From assembly GCF_000204645.1 (NCBI RefSeq), contig NC_015422.1, positions 930,001 to 994,000 on the forward strand: a DNA stretch of 64,000 bases, given 5' to 3'. This stretch comes from Alicycliphilus denitrificans K601 (GTDB taxonomy: Bacteria; Pseudomonadota; Gammaproteobacteria; Burkholderiales; Burkholderiaceae_C). A program made the position numbers and the translations under genes. The notes beneath the pieces are model-generated. The model did no database searches. It was not told where the DNA came from and worked only from the letters and a program-made list of their open reading frames with translations. The stretch's first letter is position 1, and every line of letters begins with the position of its first letter. Positions 58,587 to 64,000 of this stretch are shown here, one piece after another.

Positions 58587-58658
58587 CCCGTACGGGAAAT
58601 GAATAAGGACTTACGCAAACGAGGCAGCGGGTTTGCCGGAATCCGATTTGCGCAAGTC
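58587..58658 (-). promoter_or_regulatory. Palindrome-rich leader region of prs
   Basis: Between tRNA-Gln and prs are a perfect 12-bp palindrome TCCCGTACGGGA (58587-58598) and an inverted repeat GACTTACGCAAAC (58608-58620) / GATTTGCGCAAGTC (58645-58658). Their role is unknown; they could be processing, promoter or regulator sites, or a small element remnant. Confidence 0.4.
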
Positions 58659-58674
58659 GTATTCGTATGAATTT

Positions 58675-58751
58675 TGGCAGGGGAGGAAGGACTCGAACCC
58701 TCGCATGCCGGAATCAAAATCCGGTGCCTTAACCAACTTGGCGACTCCCCT
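58675..58751 (-). tRNA. tRNA-Gln(UUG)
   Basis: Full cloverleaf on the minus strand, 77 nt including an encoded CCA. Acceptor AGGGGAG pairs with CTCCCCT; the anticodon stem CCGGA/TCCGG holds loop TTTTGAT with anticodon TTG; the T-arm is GAGGG-TTCGAGT-CCTTC. It lies between ispE and prs, as in many betaproteobacteria. Confidence 0.95.
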
Positions 58752-58778
58752 ACGCAGGTCCACCGCCCCTTGAGGCGA

Positions 58779-59645
58779 TCAACCCTTGATCCTCTCATCC
58801 AAAGCCCAGTCCGACAGCGGATGAAGCCCTAGATTTTCACACATTTTGACTTGCCATGCAGCGGGTGCATCGTGCAGGTCAATTGCATGCGTTGCTTGCG
58901 CAAACACCGCGCTTCCAGAGCCCGTCATCCGACCCCGCAATCCCTTCGATGCCAGCCAGTCGATGGCTTGGTCTATCTCCGGGCACAGGGCCTGAGCAAC
59001 CGGCTGCAGGTCGTTGCTACCGAACTGGTAGGGCATTGCAGCAAAGCCTTGGATTGTAGCACAGCTGGAATCGCGTTTGAGGGATGGATGCGAAAAAATG
59101 GCTTTCGTATCCAGCCCCGCCGCGGGCTTGACCACCGCGAAGCTCGCGTCTGGCAGCTGGTGCTCCAAATCAAGAGGGCGGATTATGTCACCGATTCCCT
59201 CGACCCAGGCGTTCCTGCCGCACAAAAAGAAGGGGACGTCGGCGCCCAGGCCGAGGCCGATGGCATGCAGGCGCGCGCGCGGCAGGCCCAGGCCCCACAG
59301 CCGGTTGAGCGCCAGCAGCGTGCTGGCCGCGTCGGACGAGCCGCCGCCCATGCCGGCCTGCGCGGGCACGCGCTTGTGCACCCCGATGTGCGCGCCCAGG
59401 CCGCACCCGGTGGCCGCTTGCAGCGCGCGGGCCGCGCGCACCACGAGGTCGTCTGCGGGCAGGGGCTGCGTGAGGTCCTCGCGGCTGATGGCGCCGTCGG
59501 CGCGCAGCTCGAAGTGCAGGGTGTCGCACCAGTCGATCAGCATGAAGACGGACTGCAGCAGGTGGTAGCCGTCGGGCCGGCGGCCCGTGACGTGCAGGAA
59601 CAGGTTCAGCTTGGCCGGCGCCGGCACGTCGTACAGGGCTCGCAT
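58779..59645 (-). CDS. ispE: 4-Diphosphocytidyl-2-C-methyl-D-erythritol kinase
   Basis: GHMP-family kinase of the non-mevalonate isoprenoid pathway. In 288 residues: substrate block VPAPAKLNLFLHVTGRRPDGYH (seen as PAKLNLFLHV and RRPDGYH), the GHMP glycine loop PAQAGMGGGSSDAA (about 93-106) and the C-terminal GRMTGSGSAVFA. The start is four bases after the lolB stop, so the pair is probably coupled. The tRNA-Gln and prs follow downstream. Confidence 0.96.
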   Translation of the reverse strand: MRALYDVPAPAKLNLFLHVTGRRPDGYHLLQSVFMLIDWCDTLHFELRADGAISREDLTQPLPADDLVVRAARALQAATGCGLGAHIGVHKRVPAQAGMGGGSSDAASTLLALNRLWGLGLPRARLHAIGLGLGADVPFFLCGRNAWVEGIGDIIRPLDLEHQLPDASFAVVKPAAGLDTKAIFSHPSLKRDSSCATIQGFAAMPYQFGSNDLQPVAQALCPEIDQAIDWLASKGLRGRMTGSGSAVFAQATHAIDLHDAPAAWQVKMCENLGLHPLSDWALDERIKG

Positions 59646-59649
59646 GTCG

Positions 59650-60147
59650 TCAAAGGCTCAATGCCACGCGCAGGGTGGTCTGCGGCGCGGGCGTGTGGCG
59701 CGTGGCCGTCAGGCGGCCCTGGGCGAGCGCGCTCAGGTCCGCCTGCCAGCCCGAGGCCTGCACCGCCTCGCCCTTGAGCCAGCCGAACAGCGCGGCGATC
59801 GGCAGGTCGCTGCCCGTCAGTTCGAGCACCAGCGCCTGCAGCGACGTGGATTGGCGCTGTTCGCCGCCGTTACGCAGCAGCGCGTGCCCGGGCCGCCACT
59901 GCAGTTGGGCCATGACGTTGCCCAGCGGGTTGAACAGGGTCAGTTCGCCGGCCTGCGGGCTGCCCTGCAGCTCGAAGCCCGCGCTGAAGGACTGCGCAGA
60001 GGCGTCCTCCACCTGCACGGCCAGGCGCCCGCTCCAGTGGTCCGCGGCGGCGCCGGCCGGGCGGGGGGGCTGCGCGCAGGCGCCGAGCAGCGCGAGCGCC
60101 AGCCCCGCGAGCAGCAGGCGGCCCCGCGCGGGGCGCGGCGCCGTCAA
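59650..60147 (-). CDS. lolB: Outer-membrane lipoprotein LolB
   Basis: Receives lipoproteins from LolA and inserts them in the outer membrane. The start I propose is TTG at 60147-60145, which overlaps the stop of the TPR gene (TTGA) and gives a 165-residue precursor with a classic lipoprotein signal: [20 protein letters not shown] followed by LGAC (lipidated Cys near 25). The mature part has DHWSGRLAVQVED and FSAGFELQGSPQAGEL, typical of LolB. The only upstream ATG lies far inside the TPR gene. The order lolB-ispE supports the call. Confidence 0.88.
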   Translation of the reverse strand: MTAPRPARGRLLLAGLALALLGACAQPPRPAGAAADHWSGRLAVQVEDASAQSFSAGFELQGSPQAGELTLFNPLGNVMAQLQWRPGHALLRNGGEQRQSTSLQALVLELTGSDLPIAALFGWLKGEAVQASGWQADLSALAQGRLTATRHTPAPQTTLRVALSL

Positions 60148-61907
60148 GGCCGGACCCTCAGGCGCTTGAGCGTGCCCTTGAGCACGTCGTTGTCCTTGTT
60201 GATACGCAGGCCCTCGCGCCAGACGGCCAGGGCGCGGTCGCGCTGGCCCAGGCTCCACAGGACCTCGCCGATGTGGGCCGCGATTTCCGCGTCGGGCCGT
60301 GTCTTGAAGGCGCGCTCCAGGATGTCCAGCGCCTCCTTGCGGTTGCCCAGGCGGAATTCGACCCAGCCCAGGCTGTCGGTGATGAAGGGGTCGTCGGGCG
60401 CGTATTCGAGGGCCTTGACGATGAGCGCCTTGGCTTCCTGCAGGCGCACGCCCCGGTCGGCCAGGGAAAAGCCCAGGGCGTTGAGCGCGTGGTGATGGTC
60501 GGGCTGGCGGGCGATGATGGTGCGCAGCAGGCGCTCCATTTCAGCGGTGCGGCCTGCCTTGTCGGCCAGCATGGCTTGGTCGTACACCAGTTCGTTGTCC
60601 TGCGGGGCCAGCGCCACGACCTTGCCCTGCAGCTCGTAGGCCTGCTGGTAGTGGCCGGCCTCGCGCAGCAACTGCACCTCGGCCTGGAGCTTGAGCCGCA
60701 CGTCGTCCGGGCCCTTTTCGGGAATGGCGCGGATCAGGGCGCGCGCTTCGTCAAGCCGGCCCTGGCGCACCAGCAGCGAGGCGTGCCGGCTCTGTACGGC
60801 GAGCAGTTGCTCGGCATCGTCGATGCGGGCCAGCCAGGCCTGGGCCTGGGCGAGGTCGCCGCGCTTCTCGGCGATCTGCGACTGCATCAGATAGATCTGC
60901 GTCAGCGCGCGCTGGCGCTGCTCGGTGGCGGGGTCCTGCTCCAGCAGCTGCGTGCAGCGCTGCAGGGCGGCCTCGGCCTGATCCAGCTCGCCAGCCTGCA
61001 GCTGCAGCGACGCCCGGATCAGCCATGCCTGGGCATTGTCGGGCTGCTCGCGCGTGACGGCATCCACCTGCGCCTGCGCGTCGGCCAGGCGCTGCGATTC
61101 CAGCAGCACGCGCGCATAGGCCATGCGCACCTCGGGCAGGGGCTTGCCGGCGAGGTAGCGCGACAGCAGCGCCTCGGCCTCCGGGACCGCGTTCTCCAGC
61201 AGCTGCAGCGACAGCATGGCGGCGCCGTCGTCGCCAGGGTTCTGCGCCAGCGCGTTGCCCGCGGCTTCCAGCGCGCGGGCCTTGTCGTCCGCCGCGAGGT
61301 ACATGCGCCCCACCGTGGTCCAGGCCATGGGGCCTGTGGCGGGGTTGTTGAGTTCTTCCTCCAGCGCTAGCCGCACCACCCGCGCGGCCAGGGCCTTGTC
61401 GCCCGCGCGCGCATAGAGCAGGGGCAGGGCGCGGATCGTGGAGACCTTGTCGCGCGCGGACGAGCTCGCCAGCTCCTGGCGCAGTGGCTCGGCGCTGTCG
61501 CCAATGCGGTTGAGCGCCACGAGGATGCGCAGCAGGTAGCGGTTGGCATCGCGCGACTGCGGCAGCGCCTCCTTCCAGGCGCGGGCGGCCGCCAGGGCGT
61601 ATCCCCCGGAGCGCGACTGCAGGGCGATTTCCGTGGCCCGGCGGTACAGCTGCGGATCGCCGCTGCGGCGTGCCGCGTCCAGCATCAGGTTGTAGCCCGT
61701 GGCCGGGTCGCCTTCGCTGGTGGTGATTTCGCTGAGCAGCAGTTCGTAGAACAGTTCGGCATTGAGTGCGGCTGTTTCTTCTTCCTGCACGGGTGCGGAT
61801 GCGGGTTCTGAGGCGCGCTCGCCCGTCTGGGCCAGGGCGGGAAAAATGCAGGCCGCGGCCACGCATGCCAAAGCTGCCGGCCGAATACGACGGAGGGAAT
61901 GCACCAT
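60144..61907 (-). CDS. TPR-repeat protein, probably envelope-exported
   Basis: 587-residue protein with a signal peptide ([20 protein letters not shown] to ALAQ, cleavage near 26) and many helical TPR-like repeats through the rest of the chain (for example near residues 430-560, [13 protein letters not shown] and [17 protein letters not shown]). Proteins of this kind precede lolB in many betaproteobacteria; the partner is unknown. I start at the ATG next to the signal peptide; another ATG six codons upstream is possible. It is divergent from mutM. Confidence 0.85.
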   Translation of the reverse strand: MVHSLRRIRPAALACVAAACIFPALAQTGERASEPASAPVQEEETAALNAELFYELLLSEITTSEGDPATGYNLMLDAARRSGDPQLYRRATEIALQSRSGGYALAAARAWKEALPQSRDANRYLLRILVALNRIGDSAEPLRQELASSSARDKVSTIRALPLLYARAGDKALAARVVRLALEEELNNPATGPMAWTTVGRMYLAADDKARALEAAGNALAQNPGDDGAAMLSLQLLENAVPEAEALLSRYLAGKPLPEVRMAYARVLLESQRLADAQAQVDAVTREQPDNAQAWLIRASLQLQAGELDQAEAALQRCTQLLEQDPATEQRQRALTQIYLMQSQIAEKRGDLAQAQAWLARIDDAEQLLAVQSRHASLLVRQGRLDEARALIRAIPEKGPDDVRLKLQAEVQLLREAGHYQQAYELQGKVVALAPQDNELVYDQAMLADKAGRTAEMERLLRTIIARQPDHHHALNALGFSLADRGVRLQEAKALIVKALEYAPDDPFITDSLGWVEFRLGNRKEALDILERAFKTRPDAEIAAHIGEVLWSLGQRDRALAVWREGLRINKDNDVLKGTLKRLRVRP

Positions 61908-61954
61908 CAGCCCATAATAATCCATGCTCCTGGGACTTCTTGACGAGTGTTGGC

Positions 61955-62770
61955 ATGCCTGAGCTGCCCGAGGTGGAGGTGACGCGGCGCGGCCTTGCCG
62001 ATGCGATCGGCGGTGCGACGATACGTGCGGTGGCGCTGGGCAAATCCCTGCGCTGGCCGCTGGGCCTGGCGCCCGGGGAACTGGCCGGGCAGCGGGTTCT
62101 GGCCGTGCGCCGGCGCGGCAAGTATCTGCTGCTGGATCTGCAGCAGGGCCTGCTGCTGATCCACCTGGGCATGTCGGGCAGCCTGCGCTTTGCCCACGGC
62201 CTGCCGCAGCGCGGCCCGCACGACCACTTCGACATGGAGACGGACCGCGGTACCCTGCGGCTGCACGATCCGCGCCGCTTCGGCGCCGTGGTCTGGGCGG
62301 CCGGCGAGGACGACCCGCAGGCGCGCAAGCTGCTCGGGACCCTGGGGGTGGAGCCGCTGGGCGAGGATTTCGATTTCCAGGCCTTTCATGCGGCTCTGCG
62401 CGCCAGCCGCATGCCCATCAAGCAGCTGCTGCTGGCGGGCCGGGTGGTCGTCGGCGTGGGCAACATCTACGCGTGCGAGGTGCTGTTTCTGGCCCGCATC
62501 CGGCCGACGATGCGGGCCAGCGCCATAGGCTCGCAGCGCGCGCGGCGCCTGCATGGCGCGATCCGCGAGGTGCTGGCGCGGGCCGTGGAGCGCGGCGGCA
62601 GCACGCTGCGGGACTTCTCTGGCGTCGACGGCAATGCCGGGCATTTCCAGGCTGAGGCCAACGTCTATGGGCGCGAGGGCCTGCCCTGCAGGCAATGCGG
62701 CACACCCGTGCGCCTGCTGCGCCAGGGGCAGCGAAGCACTTACTTCTGTCCGAACTGCCAGCGGTCCTAG
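61955..62770 (+). CDS. mutM: Formamidopyrimidine-DNA glycosylase
   Basis: Base-excision repair glycosylase/AP lyase removing 8-oxoguanine and formamidopyrimidines. The 271-residue protein begins [14 protein letters not shown], with the catalytic Pro2 and Glu3, holds the conserved HLGMSGSLR loop and helix-two-turn-helix ([11 protein letters not shown]), and ends in the zinc finger CRQCG...CPNCQ. Full length and all key residues present. It is divergent from the TPR gene, with 47 bp between starts. Confidence 0.97.
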   Translation: MPELPEVEVTRRGLADAIGGATIRAVALGKSLRWPLGLAPGELAGQRVLAVRRRGKYLLLDLQQGLLLIHLGMSGSLRFAHGLPQRGPHDHFDMETDRGTLRLHDPRRFGAVVWAAGEDDPQARKLLGTLGVEPLGEDFDFQAFHAALRASRMPIKQLLLAGRVVVGVGNIYACEVLFLARIRPTMRASAIGSQRARRLHGAIREVLARAVERGGSTLRDFSGVDGNAGHFQAEANVYGREGLPCRQCGTPVRLLRQGQRSTYFCPNCQRS

Positions 62771-62839
62771 GCGAGCCGATGCTAGTATTGCGCCGTCCCG
62801 CCCCCCGTCTGGGCGCACGCATTGATATCCGGGAGCACA

Positions 62840-64000
62840 GTGGGATCCTCATTCAACGAACGGTTTGACCAGCATGGTGCGTGGCGGCGTGCGTTTGCGC
62901 AGCAGCTCAAGCGGCTCGGCCAATGGATGGGGGCGCACGATCTCATGGACGCCGCCGTCGGCGAGCGCCTGCAGCGCCTGGAGGAGCAGGTCCGCAGCGA
63001 CAAGGTGACGGTCGCGTTCGTGGGCGAGTTCTCGCGCGGCAAGTCCGAGCTCATCAACGCCATCTTCTTCGCCGGCTACGGGCGGCGTATCATGCCCGCG
63101 ACCGCCGGGCGCACCACCATGTGCCCCACGGAGCTGGGCTACGAGGGCGGCACGGCGCCCAGCCTGCGCCTGCTGCCCATAGAGACGCGCATGCAGCCGC
63201 TGGGGCTGGCCGAGTGGCGGCTCAAGCCCGATCTCTGGGTCAACGTGGCCCTGGACATGGACGACCCCGCGCAGATGGCTCAGGCCCTGGAAAAGGTGTC
63301 CGAGGTGCGCCGCGTATCCGTGGACGAGGCGCGGGCGCTGGGCTTTTGGAGCGACGAGGCGGGCGACGAGAACCCCAGGCGGGACGCGGGCGGCATGGTG
63401 TCGGTGCCGATGTGGCGGCACGCCGTCATCAACTTCCCCCATCCTTTGCTCAGGCAGGGACTGGTGATCCTGGACACGCCAGGGCTCAACGCCGTGGGCG
63501 TGGAGCCTGAGCTCACCATCAACCTCATCGCGCAGGCGCATGCGGTGGTGTTTCTCCTGGGCGCGGACACCGGCGTGACGCGCTCGGACCTGGCCATCTG
63601 GCGCGACCACCTGGGCGGGGCCGAGGATGCGTTCGACGCGCGGCTCGTGGTGCTCAACAAGATCGATACGCTGTGGGACCAGCTCAATTCGCCCGCCCAG
63701 GTGCAGGCGCAGCTGGAGCGCCAGCGCCACACGGTCACCGAGGTGCTGGGTGTGCCGCTGGGCCAGGTGGTGGCCGTCTCCGCGCAGAAGGGCCTGGTGG
63801 CCAAGATCAACTGCGACGACGACCTGCTGGAGGCCAGCGGCCTGCCGCAGCTGGAAGTGGCGCTGGGCACGGGCATCATGGGGCGGCGCCAGTCCATACT
63901 GCGGGCCGCGGTGGCCGGTGGCGTGACGGGCCTGCGCAACGAGGCCCGGCGTGTGATCAACATCCGCCGCCGCGACCTGGACGACCAGATGCTGGAGCTG
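62840..64000 (+). CDS. Dynamin-like GTPase, 3'-truncated by the window end
   Basis: Start of a large GTPase of the bacterial dynamin-like class; 387 codons are visible and the frame is still open at the window edge. I use a GTG start because GGGAG lies four bases upstream and no better ATG exists before the G domain. G1 is GEFSRGKSEL (about 62-71), G2 lies in TAGRTTMCPTE, G3 is DTPG in VILDTPGLNAVG and G4 is NKID. The region after the G domain begins a helical part. Such proteins act in membrane remodelling, but the specific role is unknown. Confidence 0.88.
   Translation, partial: MGSSFNERFDQHGAWRRAFAQQLKRLGQWMGAHDLMDAAVGERLQRLEEQVRSDKVTVAFVGEFSRGKSELINAIFFAGYGRRIMPATAGRTTMCPTELGYEGGTAPSLRLLPIETRMQPLGLAEWRLKPDLWVNVALDMDDPAQMAQALEKVSEVRRVSVDEARALGFWSDEAGDENPRRDAGGMVSVPMWRHAVINFPHPLLRQGLVILDTPGLNAVGVEPELTINLIAQAHAVVFLLGADTGVTRSDLAIWRDHLGGAEDAFDARLVVLNKIDTLWDQLNSPAQVQAQLERQRHTVTEVLGVPLGQVVAVSAQKGLVAKINCDDDLLEASGLPQLEVALGTGIMGRRQSILRAAVAGGVTGLRNEARRVINIRRRDLDDQMLEL

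Overview
The window is high-GC chromosomal DNA from a betaproteobacterium of the family Comamonadaceae. My inference is the Acidovorax / Alicycliphilus / Diaphorobacter neighbourhood, from gene order (hemA-prfA-prmC-grxD; fmdB-DUF502-aspS-nudB-EEP-clsB; lolB-ispE-tRNA-Gln-prs-rplY-pth), codon use and a characteristic dispersed intergenic repeat. I see no rRNA, CRISPR array, transposase, prophage or plasmid functions. Most of the window is housekeeping DNA with several short accessory blocks.

Layout. 1-8.3 kb: obgE, proB, rppH, proS, a lytic transglycosylase, a CorC/HlyC-type CBS protein, a Lon-like AAA ATPase without protease domain, and grxD. 8.3-11.8 kb: the minus-strand hemA-prfA-prmC operon. 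11.8-15.2 kb: a small membrane protein and a LysR regulator divergent from a Bug-type binding protein and an N-formylglutamate amidohydrolase-like enzyme. 15.1-22.6 kb: an MscS-type channel and a complete glycerol-3-phosphate uptake operon (ugpB-A-E-C-Q, minus) with a candidate Pho box. 22.9-28.6 kb: serA, a giant FAD/Fe-S oxidoreductase and a HIT hydrolase. 28.7-33.2 kb: a ubiquinone cluster (DUF971, ubiE, Tim44-like, ubiJ, ubiB). 33.2-42.5 kb: a sodium:solute symporter, fmdB, DUF502, aspS, nudB, an EEP nuclease, clsB, folE with a BLUF blue-light sensor, and an EamA permease. 42.6-46.2 kb: a PhnD-type sensor kinase, a FixJ-type regulator and a TsdA-like dihaem cytochrome c. 46.3-50.1 kb: DUF429, a small membrane-anchored protein, a LysE exporter and an amidase. 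50.1-55.7 kb: a dipeptide-type ABC transporter in the same minus-strand operon as the amidase. 55.8-64 kb: ferredoxin, pth, rplY, prs, tRNA-Gln, ispE, lolB, a TPR protein, mutM and the 5' part of a dynamin-like GTPase that runs off the window.

The least-explained signals are the non-coding repeats. (1) A family of about 60-bp two-hairpin elements occurs at least nine times between genes. Its paired bases co-vary between copies, it often supplies start or stop codons of neighbouring genes, and it appears in frame inside at least three proteins. (2) A 273-bp cloverleaf-like element with perfect 26-bp inverted ends splits the ABC-transporter operon. (3) A 167-bp near-perfect palindrome, together with a third copy of its arm, brackets a small gene of unknown function. 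Functional groupings worth attention are folE-BLUF and the tetrathionate/thiosulfate-type two-component system beside a TsdA-like cytochrome.
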